A stretch of 64,000 nucleotides of DNA from Kordia periserrulae (GTDB lineage: Bacteria > Bacteroidota > Bacteroidia > Flavobacteriales > Flavobacteriaceae), in contig NZ_QBKT01000007.1 in NCBI RefSeq assembly GCF_003054265.1, positions 220,559 to 284,558 of the forward strand, written 5' to 3'. Within the stretch, counting starts at the first letter, position 1, and each line of letters opens with the position of its first letter. The position numbers and the translations under genes are program-made. This document shows, piece by piece, positions 1 to 8,632 of the stretch. The notes beneath the pieces were generated by a model, which saw only the letters and a program-made list of their open reading frames with translations, was not told where the DNA came from and did no database searches.

Positions 1-849
1 TATGAAGATAAAATTTCCAAACTTGCCCGCGTAATTTCAGATATTGGCTATGATGTTTCTAGAACATCACCAGCGATTTTAGGCGTAGCCGAAGTAGAAA
101 ACAGACAAGTATTGGAAGATTTGATTAAAGACCCGAAGTTGAAAGATGAAGATTATGCCATTATCCACTTCGATTCACCTGATAAACGAGGTATTGATGT
201 CGGATTGCTTTACAAGCAAGGTGTTTTTCAACCGCACAGTTTTTCAAAGCATCCGTTGTATATTTATGATGGCGACCGACGCGTGTATACAAGAGATCAA
301 TTGTTAGTTTCTGGTGTATTGGATGGTGACGAAGTACATATTATTGTCAATCACTGGCCATCGCGTAGTGGTGGAGAAGCGCGAAGCAGACCAAAACGTG
401 TAAAAGCTGCCGAATTGAACAAGCGCATTATTGATTCGCTTCAAGATATTGACAAGCATGCTAAAATTTTTACCATGGGCGATTTGAATGATGACCCTTT
501 TAATGTGAGTCTGAAAGAAGTGTTGAAAACAAAGGAAAATCGTGAAGAAGTGAAAGGAAAAGATTTGTACAATCCTATGGAAGGCATGGCGCGCGAAGGA
601 AATGGAACACTTGCCTATAGAGACGGCTGGAATTTGTTTGACCAAATTGTGATATCTGCGCCATTATTAGAGAAAGATTTTTCCGAGTATCGCTATTACA
701 GAGCTGGAATTTATAATAAAACATATTTATCTAACAAACGCGGACGCTATAAAGGCTATCCGTTCAGAAGTTTTGCCAATGGTACGTATACAGGTGGTTA
801 TAGCGACCATTTTCCAGTATATGTGCATTTGATTAAAGAAGCAGAGTAG
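1..849 (+). CDS. endonuclease/exonuclease/phosphatase family protein (5' truncated)
   Basis: The frame is open from the first base, so the 5' end, including any signal peptide, lies outside the window. The visible 282 residues carry the metallophosphoesterase/nuclease signatures of the EEP (DNase I-like) fold in order: GVAEVEN (metal-binding Glu), IIVNHWPSR, MGDLNDDPFN and, near the C-terminus, GYSDHFPV with the catalytic SDH. All are intact, so the enzyme should be active on phosphodiester or phosphate ester bonds. In Bacteroidota such proteins are usually secreted or periplasmic and often sit near TonB receptors, but substrate and location cannot be read here. The TTG at 112 is an internal codon, not the start. 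Confidence 0.85.
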   Translation, partial: YEDKISKLARVISDIGYDVSRTSPAILGVAEVENRQVLEDLIKDPKLKDEDYAIIHFDSPDKRGIDVGLLYKQGVFQPHSFSKHPLYIYDGDRRVYTRDQLLVSGVLDGDEVHIIVNHWPSRSGGEARSRPKRVKAAELNKRIIDSLQDIDKHAKIFTMGDLNDDPFNVSLKEVLKTKENREEVKGKDLYNPMEGMAREGNGTLAYRDGWNLFDQIVISAPLLEKDFSEYRYYRAGIYNKTYLSNKRGRYKGYPFRSFANGTYTGGYSDHFPVYVHLIKEAE

Positions 850-1019
850 TTTTTTAATGTAGCAATTTTTAATTTGAAGATTTGAAAATGTCTTTAATTT
901 GAAAATTAGTTGATTGCTCCAATTGTTTTCTGCTTGCGCAGAATTATTGTGCATCATCGCTTTGCTCGATGTTTATTTGAAAATTATTTTTCGCCTTTGC
1001 GAGAATGACGAAATAAAAA

Positions 1020-1045
1020 AATCCTTATCGTAATTGATAAGGATT
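1020..1045. terminator. bidirectional rho-independent terminator
   Basis: A 10-bp perfect stem (AATCCTTATC / GATAAGGATT) with a 6-nt loop, flanked by A-runs on the left and T-runs on the right, lies between two convergent genes and can end both transcripts. Confidence 0.8.
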
Positions 1046-1124
1046 TTTTGTTTTCTGTTACCAGTTTGATGTGATACGGAGTCAAGCTCAGCATGATGTG
1101 AGTAACGTCAAAACTGTTTCTATT

Positions 1125-1565
1125 TTAATACAGATTCCACCAGTCTTTCCAAGGCAATCTTGAAAGGATAAGTAGCAATCCGATTCCGTAGAAGAGCGCT
1201 ATTTTTCCATAAGCTCTTTTAGCTGTTTCTTGTTTTTTGTGTTTGGACCAACCAATCGTGATGAAAATAATTGCCAAAATTCCTACCAAAGGATGTTCTA
1301 AGGCTAATAAGCGTGAGGCACTATCTAGTTTCATTCCATTTTGTTGAATCATAGTAAATCCTTTTAAAGAGACAAAATATAGAATGATTCCTACTACAAG
1401 TTGTAAATGTGTAAAGATTAACGCGAATAGAGAAATGCGTAAGTCTTTGGCTGTGAATTTTTTATTGGTTGTAAATCCTATAATTGCATTGACTACTGCT
1501 ACGATTAGCATAAGTAATACAAAATAGGCAAAGTATGAGTGCAGGGTTTTGATTGCGTCGTACAT
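1125..1565 (-). CDS. four-helix membrane protein, cytochrome b-like
   Basis: A 146-residue protein with about four hydrophobic helices (roughly residues 12-32, 45-68, 90-107 and 122-138). The first helix follows MYDAIKTLHSYFAYF. Family members in Flavobacteriaceae are commonly annotated as cytochrome B or as a hypothetical inner-membrane protein. Histidines in helices 1, 2 and 3 (in LHSYF, THLQL and EHPLVG) could in principle ligate heme, but that is inference. It is monocistronic: a terminator-like hairpin lies behind the upstream TonB receptor gene, and a -7 box of its own lies just upstream. Function is unknown. Confidence 0.65.
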   Translation of the reverse strand: MYDAIKTLHSYFAYFVLLMLIVAVVNAIIGFTTNKKFTAKDLRISLFALIFTHLQLVVGIILYFVSLKGFTMIQQNGMKLDSASRLLALEHPLVGILAIIFITIGWSKHKKQETAKRAYGKIALFYGIGLLLILSRLPWKDWWNLY

Positions 1566-1587
1566 AAGTTTGTTTTTAGTTGATGCA

Positions 1588-1595
1588 CAAAGGTA
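1588..1595 (-). promoter_or_regulatory. -7 promoter element TACCTTTG
   Basis: Minus-strand TACCTTTG matches the Bacteroidota sigma-A -7 consensus TAnnTTTG, 22 bp upstream of the membrane-protein ATG. No clear -33 TTG is visible. Confidence 0.55.
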
Positions 1596-1636
1596 CTTAT
1601 TTTTTTGAATGTGTTTAGTGGTAATGTGAAGGAATA

Positions 1637-1664
1637 AAAAAGCCTTGCAAATGCAAGGCTTTTT
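1637..1664 (-). terminator. terminator of the first TonB receptor gene
   Basis: A 13-bp palindromic stem (AAAAGCCTTGCA type) with a minimal loop, ending in a T-run on the minus strand, sits 24 bp after the receptor stop codon. Confidence 0.8.
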
Positions 1665-1688
1665 AAGTTTTGTACTAATGCTATTACG

Positions 1689-4442
1689 TTAGAATGTATA
1701 ACGTACACTAAAGTTCCATGTTCTACCGAAACCAAAGAATGCTTTGTTTGCCGTGTTGATTCCGTCATACGTATCATCTCCTGGATCCGCAAAGATGTTT
1801 GTTTGCGATTCTACGATGTACGTTGTATTGAACAAGTTGTTGACGTTTAATCTGAAATTAACTCTGTTTTGCTTTTCTTTTCCAACCAACCAGAGGTATG
1901 AAATTCCTCCATCAAATAAGTTGTAAGCTGGCAATTGTAAAGAACCTCTGTTATCTGCTACATCAAAGTCTTCTGCTCTAATATCCGCATATAAGTTGTC
2001 TGCTCTAAACCAAGCAACGTCAAATTTTAAGTTTTTAACTGGCTCAACAATCCCTGCCAAACGCATGGTAGTTTGCGCTGCGTTTCCAACCTTTACGTTG
2101 TCTAAGAATAAGGTGTTTTCACCAACTACACGGTTTTGGTCATTGGTATCAAATGCAGGACCTGAAACGGTTCCACCATATTCCCAATTACCAATAGATA
2201 ACATTCCTCTAAACGTTAAGAAGTCTAATGGACGGTACGTTGTTTCCAATTCAAATCCCATGTGTACTTGCTCAATTCCTACTACGTTTGTACGTCCTTG
2301 TACTGTTTCCATTGGATCATCTGGATCAGGGAATGTTCCAAAGATAGTTTGGAATCTGTCTTTCCAAGAAGTTCTGTATAAGTTAACGTTTGCCGATAAT
2401 TTTTCAGATTGGTACCCGTATCCAATTTCAACACCAAATACTTTTTCGTTACGAATATCTTCATTCAATTCGTTGGTATTGTTCAAATATACCGCATCAA
2501 ACAATGGTTGCTTTGAGTAATATCCTGCATTGGCAAATACATTGTGGTTTTCGTTGATGTTGTAGTTCAAACCACCTTTGATGGTTCCTCCTAAAATATT
2601 TTCCCAATCCGTACGCTGTCCTTCAGCTGGCGTTAGTAAGAATAAATCTTCTCTACTATATGCTTGATTTGCACCAGAGAATTGCACGAATGCAGAAATA
2701 TCATCTTTTTTGTATTCTAACTGACCAAAGATTCCTAACCAACGAACATATCCGATATTGTAATAGTCGATTTTGTCTTCATTATCGATGTCTTTAAATA
2801 CATTTACGATAGAGGAGAAGTTAGAAGAATATGTGTTTGTCAACGCAATGTTTGGATTGTTTACGTTTCCGTTATCAATATAACCGTCTGCTCCTAAAAG
2901 ATTGTCCAATCTACGGTAGTGAAAACCTTTGTACGTTCTTGCATCAAATCCGATATCTAAGGTTAAGTTATCGTTCAATTGTGTGTTTAAGTTTGCTAAC
3001 AACCCAAACCAGTTGTGTGAGTTGATAGAAGCTCTACGCACAATACCATTGCTTCGTGCTTGTACAAAGTTGTTTCCATTCGCATCTGGCTGATTTAATA
3101 AGATATCACTATCTCCAGTTCCTGTAAACGATGTTGCTTCTCCAGCATTCCAACGTACGATTTCGTCAAATTTCACCAATCCTGTAGCAGCATCTCTAAA
3201 GGCTAAGCTTGAAGCAAAAGCAGAGCTTCCGCCACCAGTTCTACCACGACCGATGTCACCAGTTCCTCCACCACGACCAAAAGACGCGTATGCAACCGAT
3301 GATAATTTTGTTTTATCAGAGATATCCCAATCCCAGTTTAATGATAATACTGGCTTGTGATAGAAGTTTCTTCTCCAGTTGAATTCTTCTCCGTTTAACG
3401 TACCGTTGTTATAGTTGTACTTGTCTCCGTATTGCAAGTATTGTGCTAAGGTTGCTGCATTAAAGAAGCTAGTTGTTCTTTGGTTGTGTACTTGTGGCGC
3501 ACCTGTTACTGTAAACTGAACGTCGTGTGTTCTTTTTTCGTTTGACCAACCAAATCCTAAGAAATAGTTGTATCCTTCAAAGGCAGTTCCATCAATATAT
3601 CCGTCACCCGCAACTCTACTAAACAATCCTGTAAAGGCAAAACCATTTTCCATTCTTCCTGTTGAATAGGAAGCGATTGTTTTTAAGTAATTATCGTTAC
3701 CTAACGTAGTTCCCACAAATCCACCTTCGTTTCTGTCGGTTGTTTTTGTGACGATGTTTAACGTTCCACCTACAGACGAAATTGCTAGTTTAGAAGAACC
3801 CAAACCTCTTTGTACTTGAATGGCAGAAGCTACATCGGCTAAACCTGTCCAGTTACTCCAGAATACAGCTCCGTTTTCCATGTCGTTCACAGGAACACCA
3901 TTTATTAATACTGCTGTATTTCTTTGATCGAATCCACGAATGTTGATTCTTGAATCTCCAAATCCACCACCTGACTTTGTAGCATATACAGAAGGTGTTG
4001 CGTTTAATAATTCAGGAAGTTCTTGGTTTCCTAAACGCTCTACAATTTCTTGTGCTTTAATGGTAGAAACCGCTACAGGAGTTTCACGCTCTTTTGCGAT
4101 ATCAACCACACCTACGATAACTACTTCATCTAAAGAATTATCAGCATCAAGTGCAACAGTTCCTAAGTTTTGCGTTCCTCCAGAAACATTGAATTGAATT
4201 GACTTTGTAGCAAATCCGACATACGAAATTTCAATAGTTCCTGTCGCAGTTGACACGTTCAACGTAAATTCTCCGTTAAAATTTGTGGAAGTTCCGTTTG
4301 TTGTTCCTTTCACTAGAACACTTGCACCTGGCAATGGTCCTGCTTCATCTACTACTTTACCAGTAATGGTTCCTTGTGAAAAGGCAACCGATGTAATAAA
4401 AAACATCGCTACTGCTAAAAATACATTGTAAGTTTTTTTCAT
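1689..4442 (-). CDS. TonB-dependent receptor with carboxypeptidase-regulatory-like domain (paralogue A)
   Basis: A 917-residue outer-membrane active transporter. It has a signal peptide (about 1-22, ending SVAFSQG), a CarboxypepD_reg-like domain (about 24-105, GTITGKVVDEAGPLPGA), a TonB-dependent plug (about 115-235, with NIRGFDQRNTAVLINGV and GSSKLAISSVGGTLNIVT) and a long beta-barrel ending in a C-terminal aromatic residue (NFSVRYTF). No SusD-like partner is adjacent, so a classical SusCD glycan system is unlikely; the ligand is unknown. It is highly similar to the receptor at 5735-8476 over signal peptide, plug and most barrel strands. The two diverge mainly in segments around residues 400-480, 540-560 and 695-720, which look like extracellular loops. 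Tandem duplication followed by loop divergence is the simplest reading. Confidence 0.9.
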   Translation of the reverse strand: MKKTYNVFLAVAMFFITSVAFSQGTITGKVVDEAGPLPGASVLVKGTTNGTSTNFNGEFTLNVSTATGTIEISYVGFATKSIQFNVSGGTQNLGTVALDADNSLDEVVIVGVVDIAKERETPVAVSTIKAQEIVERLGNQELPELLNATPSVYATKSGGGFGDSRINIRGFDQRNTAVLINGVPVNDMENGAVFWSNWTGLADVASAIQVQRGLGSSKLAISSVGGTLNIVTKTTDRNEGGFVGTTLGNDNYLKTIASYSTGRMENGFAFTGLFSRVAGDGYIDGTAFEGYNYFLGFGWSNEKRTHDVQFTVTGAPQVHNQRTTSFFNAATLAQYLQYGDKYNYNNGTLNGEEFNWRRNFYHKPVLSLNWDWDISDKTKLSSVAYASFGRGGGTGDIGRGRTGGGSSAFASSLAFRDAATGLVKFDEIVRWNAGEATSFTGTGDSDILLNQPDANGNNFVQARSNGIVRRASINSHNWFGLLANLNTQLNDNLTLDIGFDARTYKGFHYRRLDNLLGADGYIDNGNVNNPNIALTNTYSSNFSSIVNVFKDIDNEDKIDYYNIGYVRWLGIFGQLEYKKDDISAFVQFSGANQAYSREDLFLLTPAEGQRTDWENILGGTIKGGLNYNINENHNVFANAGYYSKQPLFDAVYLNNTNELNEDIRNEKVFGVEIGYGYQSEKLSANVNLYRTSWKDRFQTIFGTFPDPDDPMETVQGRTNVVGIEQVHMGFELETTYRPLDFLTFRGMLSIGNWEYGGTVSGPAFDTNDQNRVVGENTLFLDNVKVGNAAQTTMRLAGIVEPVKNLKFDVAWFRADNLYADIRAEDFDVADNRGSLQLPAYNLFDGGISYLWLVGKEKQNRVNFRLNVNNLFNTTYIVESQTNIFADPGDDTYDGINTANKAFFGFGRTWNFSVRYTF

Positions 4443-4473
4443 TATATAAGAATATAAGTTTTTAAAGTCGTGG

Positions 4474-4481
4474 CAAATGTA
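4474..4481 (-). promoter_or_regulatory. -7 promoter element TACATTTG
   Basis: Minus-strand TACATTTG matches TAnnTTTG, 31 bp upstream of the receptor ATG. The region further upstream is AT-rich with no convincing TTG. Confidence 0.5.
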
Positions 4482-4645
4482 CTAAGTTTTATATTTAAAT
4501 TTTACACTTTACTGTATAGTAATTAAGTTTTTTTTAACAAATCAACGAGACTGAACAAAAAAGTTATTATTACAAAAGATTGTGTTATTTTATTATTAAG
4601 TTTTTATATATGAAGAATTTAGAGTATTCTTTAGTTATTTATCTG

Positions 4646-5416
4646 TTAGATGTAAGCTTCAAAATCATTTGGATTGAATTGTTCCAGTTTTTTTTGCACA
4701 TGCGCATAAAGTGATTTTACATGTACTATGAATTTTTCTGTTTCGCTATTGATGGACTTCTGCCATAATTCTAAAAAAATACTGTCTGGGTATTCTTCAA
4801 AATTATTGACTTTATTGTAGATGTCATCAAACAAGACTCTATTCAGTTTCTCAACAGAAGGTGTTTCAAAACCTATGGAAAAGCTGTAGACCTTAAATAT
4901 GTGATCTAGAAACTGAAAGTAATGATATTTCCACAACGGAGCATCTTTGTGTAATTTAATGAAAAAGTTGTAGTGATTGGAAAGCATGTATTTCTTTAAT
5001 AGCAGTAAATTTTCTGAGGGAGCTTCATACGCTAACTTTAGTAGTGAATTTGCTTTTTGCGAAAGTTTTTTTAATTCATCTTCTACATCGAAAAGAATAA
5101 CTCCTAAGGCAAACATTCGTGCTTCAAACTTAGATTGCCTAAAAAACTGATTATGAAGAGTTGTTAAATAATCTCTAACCGTACCTGTTAAATACGAAAA
5201 TGATAGGTCTTCAAAGGTTTTTACTCCTTTTTTTCGACTGTTTTCCTCGTTTTCAGAATAAAGAATTCTCAAATCAACATCAGAGTCTGGTCTACTGAGT
5301 TTAGTGGCATGACTTCCACAGACTAATATCCCAATAACATTTTTTTGGGTCTTCCAAGTGTTAATGTAATTATAAATACGTTTGTCCATTAAAGTACTTA
5401 ACTTACTTTTATTCAA
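4646..5416 (-). CDS. nucleotidyltransferase domain protein (pol-beta/MNT superfamily)
   Basis: A 256-residue protein with the nucleotidyltransferase signature VCGSHATKLSRPDSDVDLR at about residues 33-51, i.e. the GS...SDxDL motif that holds two metal-binding aspartates. The remainder is largely helical with no recognised domain. Family members transfer NMP groups to antibiotics, proteins or RNA; the substrate here is unknown. The annotated start leaves only 34 bp to the divergent GG-leader peptide gene. The internal ATG at 5386 (MDKRIYNY) would leave 64 bp and is a fair alternative. The gene lies between two near-identical TonB receptor genes, suggesting that it and the peptide form one inserted cassette. 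It could also be a stand-alone aminoglycoside-nucleotidyltransferase-like protein. Confidence 0.75.
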   Translation of the reverse strand: MNKSKLSTLMDKRIYNYINTWKTQKNVIGILVCGSHATKLSRPDSDVDLRILYSENEENSRKKGVKTFEDLSFSYLTGTVRDYLTTLHNQFFRQSKFEARMFALGVILFDVEDELKKLSQKANSLLKLAYEAPSENLLLLKKYMLSNHYNFFIKLHKDAPLWKYHYFQFLDHIFKVYSFSIGFETPSVEKLNRVLFDDIYNKVNNFEEYPDSIFLELWQKSINSETEKFIVHVKSLYAHVQKKLEQFNPNDFEAYI

Positions 5417-5450
5417 AGAAAAGGATTATTAATTAAAATTTAGTTATATC

Positions 5451-5645
5451 ATGAAAAAGAAAGAAACAAAACATTTAAAATTAAACAAAACTAAAGTTTC
5501 CCAACTTTTAGAATTGGACTTAGAAAAAGTGAAAGGTGGTGCATCAGGAAAAACTTGTGAATGGGATCCTTACTTAGAACAATATGTAAGATGCAATGAT
5601 TACGATTATTCAACTAATGGTTGCGACTCAACTTGGTCAACTTGA
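5451..5645 (+). CDS. GG-leader peptide, class I lanthipeptide-like precursor
   Basis: A 64-residue peptide. The leader has the Bacteroidota pattern of alternating Lys/Leu (KHLKLNKTKVSQL) followed by LDLEKVKGG, a double-glycine cleavage site at about residues 29-30. The predicted core is about 34 residues, rich in Tyr/Asp/Asn and Ser/Thr with three Cys (TCEWD, VRCND, NGCDS). This matches the natural-product-precursor families annotated as class I lanthipeptide in this phylum. No lanthionine synthetase, radical SAM enzyme or C39 peptidase-transporter is in the window, so it is an orphan precursor or is served in trans. It diverges from the nucleotidyltransferase gene and is followed by a strong terminator. 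Confidence 0.75.
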   Translation: MKKKETKHLKLNKTKVSQLLELDLEKVKGGASGKTCEWDPYLEQYVRCNDYDYSTNGCDSTWST

Positions 5646-5674
5646 TATTTAAAATATAAAATTTTCATTAAAAA

Positions 5675-5704
5675 AAAGCCGCTTCAAAATTTTGAAGCGG
5701 CTTT
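5675..5704. terminator. bidirectional terminator, perfect 15-bp palindrome
   Basis: AAAGCCGCTTCAAAA and its exact reverse complement abut without a spacer, with A/T runs outside. It lies between the precursor-peptide gene and the convergent second TonB receptor gene. Confidence 0.85.
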
Positions 5705-5734
5705 GATTTTATATGTTGATTTTTAATTCTTTTC

Positions 5735-8476
5735 TTAGAAATCGTAACGAATACTAAAGTTCCAAGTTCTTCCAAATCCAAAGAATGCTTTATTAGCAGT
5801 GTTGATACCATCGTAAGTATCATCCCCTGGATTTGCAAAGATGTTTGTTTGTGATTCTGCGATATAAGTTGTGTTGAACAAGTTATTGATATTTAATCGG
5901 AAGTTGATTGTTTTATCTTTTTCTTCTCCAACTAACCATTTGAAAGACATTCCTCCATCAAATAAGTTGTACGCAGGTAATTGTAATGAACCTCTGTTAT
6001 CGGCTTCATCAAAATCTTCTGCGTTGATGTCAGCATATAAATCATCAGCTCTAAACCAAGCGATGTCAAACTTTAAGTTTTCAACTGGCTCTACAATGGC
6101 CGCTAAACGCATGGTTGTTTGTGCAGAGTTACCAACTTTTACATCGTCTAAGTATAATGTATTTTGACCAACTACTTCGTTCGCATCGTTTACATTAAAA
6201 GCTGGTCCAGATACTGTTCCTGCATATTTCCAGTTACCGACAGATGCCATTCCATTGAACGTTAAGAAGTCTAATGGACGGTATGTAAACTCTAATTCAA
6301 CTCCTGAGTGAATTTGCTCTAAGCCTACTAAGTTAGTTACCCCTTGTACATCGTCATTAGAATCCATTGGTGTATTGTTTACATCAAATGTTCCTGTAAG
6401 ATTGATATATCTGTCTTTCCAAGAAGTTCTATATAAGTTCAGGTTTACGTTTAACTTTTCAGACTTATATCCATATCCTAATTCTGCACCGAATACTTTT
6501 TCATTTCTGTAGTCAGAGTTCAACTCATTTGTATTGTTTAGATATACTGCATCAAATAATGGTTGCTTTGAGTAGTATCCAACGTTACCAAATACGTTGT
6601 GATTTTCATCGATGTTGTAGTTCAATCCACCTTTGATAGTTCCTCCTAAGATGTTCTCCCAGTCTGTTCGTTGTCCTTCAGCAGGTGTTAATAGGAATAA
6701 ATCTTCTCTACTAAATCCTTGGTTAGAACCAGAAAATTGTACAAATGCAGAAATATCATCCTTTTTATATTCTAACTGACCAAAAATCCCTAACCAACGT
6801 ACATATCCTATATTGTAATAGTCAATTTTATCTTCATCATCAATATCTTTAAATACATTTACGATTGAACCAAAATCAGAAGAGTAGGTGTTTGTTAATA
6901 TTCTATTAGGATTATTTACATCGTCATTATCTCTATATGCATCTGCTCCTAATAGGTTATCCAATCTTCTGTAGTGGAATCCCTTATAGGTTCTAGCATC
7001 TACACCTACGTCTAATGTTAAGTTTTCGCTTAATTGTGTATTTAAGTTTGCCAACAATCCAAACCAGTTGTGAGAGTTAATTGAAGCTCTTCTTGATAAA
7101 CCATTATCTCTACTATCGTTGATGAATTGTCCGTTTTCTTCATCTGTTCTTTGGTATACGTTTCCATCAGAGAATGTTACTGCTTGTCCACTGTTGTATT
7201 GAACAATTCTATCCCATAATACTTCTCCTGTTTGCTGATTTCTAAAAATTGAGCTAGAAGCAAAGTTGAATCCTGGTAATCTTCCGATATCTCCAGTTCC
7301 TCCACCACGACCAAATGACGCGTATGCTACAGATGATAATTTCGTTTGATCAGAGATATTCCAATCCCAGTTTAATGACAATACTGGCTTGTGATAGAAG
7401 TTTCTTCTCCAGTTAAACTCCTCTCCATTTAATGTACCATGGTTAAAGTTGTACTTATCACCATATTGTAAATATTGTGCAATAGTTGCCGCGTTAAAGA
7501 AACTTGTGGTTCTTTGGTTGTGTACCTGTGGCGCACCAGTTACAGTAAATTGAAGGTCGTGTGTTCTGTCTTCGTCAGTCCACCCAAATCCTAAGAAATA
7601 GTTATAACCTTCAAAAGCAGTTCCGTTGATGTAACCATCTCCAGCTGTTCTGCTGAATAATCCTGTAAAGGCAAAACCATTTTCCATTCTACCAGTAGAG
7701 TACGAAGCGATTGTTTTTAAGTAATTATCGTTACCTAATGTAGTTCCAACAAATCCACCTTCGTTTCTGTCTGTTGTTTTTGTTACAATGTTTAATGTAC
7801 CTCCTACAGAAGAAATTGCTAGTTTAGAAGAACCTAAACCTCTTTGTACTTGGATGGCAGAAGCTACATCGGCTAAACCTGTCCAGTTACTCCAATATAC
7901 AGCTCCATTCTCCATATCATTTACTGGTACACCGTTTACTAATACAGCAGTGTTTACTTGGTCAAAACCACGAATGTTGATTCTTGAGTCACCAAAACCA
8001 CCACCAGACTTTGTAGCATACACAGATGGTGTTGCATTTAATAATTCTGGAAGCTCTTGGTTTCCTAATCTTTCCACAATTTCCTCTGCCTTAATTGTAG
8101 AAACTGCAACAGGAGTTTCACGCTCTTTAGCGATATCAACTACACCAACAATTACAACTTCATCTAAAGAATTGTCTGCAACCAATGTAATTGATCCTAA
8201 GTCTTGTGTTCCTCCATTAAGATTGAATGGAATTGATTTTGTAGTAAATCCAACATAAGAAATTTCAATAGTTCCACTAGAAGTTGTAACATTTAATGTG
8301 AACTCTCCGTTAAAATTTGTAGAAACTCCATTGGATGTTCCTTTCTCAACGATGTTTGCTCCTGGTAATGGACCAGCGTCGTCTGTTACTTTACCAGTAA
8401 TTGTCCCTTGAGCAAAAGCAACCGATGTTATAAAAAACATCGCTACTGCAAAAAATACATTGTTAAACGTTTTCAT
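5735..8476 (-). CDS. TonB-dependent receptor with carboxypeptidase-regulatory-like domain (paralogue B)
   Basis: A 913-residue paralogue of the receptor at 1689-4442 with the same architecture: signal peptide (SVAFAQG), CarboxypepD_reg-like domain, plug (NIRGFDQVNTAVLVNG) and barrel ending in NFSIRYDF. Long stretches are identical between the two, including the plug core and the FNWRRNFYHKPVLSLNWDW strand. The segment after GGGTGDIGR (about residues 400-470) has been replaced or heavily diverged, as has a stretch near residue 700. No SusD partner is present. The two receptors probably import different but related ligands; ligand identity cannot be read from the sequence. No good TAnnTTTG box was found upstream. 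Confidence 0.9.
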   Translation of the reverse strand: MKTFNNVFFAVAMFFITSVAFAQGTITGKVTDDAGPLPGANIVEKGTSNGVSTNFNGEFTLNVTTSSGTIEISYVGFTTKSIPFNLNGGTQDLGSITLVADNSLDEVVIVGVVDIAKERETPVAVSTIKAEEIVERLGNQELPELLNATPSVYATKSGGGFGDSRINIRGFDQVNTAVLVNGVPVNDMENGAVYWSNWTGLADVASAIQVQRGLGSSKLAISSVGGTLNIVTKTTDRNEGGFVGTTLGNDNYLKTIASYSTGRMENGFAFTGLFSRTAGDGYINGTAFEGYNYFLGFGWTDEDRTHDLQFTVTGAPQVHNQRTTSFFNAATIAQYLQYGDKYNFNHGTLNGEEFNWRRNFYHKPVLSLNWDWNISDQTKLSSVAYASFGRGGGTGDIGRLPGFNFASSSIFRNQQTGEVLWDRIVQYNSGQAVTFSDGNVYQRTDEENGQFINDSRDNGLSRRASINSHNWFGLLANLNTQLSENLTLDVGVDARTYKGFHYRRLDNLLGADAYRDNDDVNNPNRILTNTYSSDFGSIVNVFKDIDDEDKIDYYNIGYVRWLGIFGQLEYKKDDISAFVQFSGSNQGFSREDLFLLTPAEGQRTDWENILGGTIKGGLNYNIDENHNVFGNVGYYSKQPLFDAVYLNNTNELNSDYRNEKVFGAELGYGYKSEKLNVNLNLYRTSWKDRYINLTGTFDVNNTPMDSNDDVQGVTNLVGLEQIHSGVELEFTYRPLDFLTFNGMASVGNWKYAGTVSGPAFNVNDANEVVGQNTLYLDDVKVGNSAQTTMRLAAIVEPVENLKFDIAWFRADDLYADINAEDFDEADNRGSLQLPAYNLFDGGMSFKWLVGEEKDKTINFRLNINNLFNTTYIAESQTNIFANPGDDTYDGINTANKAFFGFGRTWNFSIRYDF

Positions 8477-8632
8477 AAGTTTTATTAGTTTATTTAATGC
8501 CGCAAAAATCGCATTTATTGTGCATGCATATATTAAGCGAATGTTAAATGTTTTAACATTTTAACAAAAATACATTTTTAACTTATTTAATTGTTTTGCA
8601 GGGAATTAAGATACAAACCGAATTATTAACAG

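Noticed and set aside
304..645. Minus-strand frame opposite the endonuclease-like gene
   Set aside because: Shadow of a gene with intact EEP motifs on the plus strand.
1996..2520. Long plus-strand open frames opposite the TonB receptor genes (also at 7788-8258 and 3940-4197)
   Set aside because: They mirror the codon periodicity of strongly coding minus-strand receptors and match no family.
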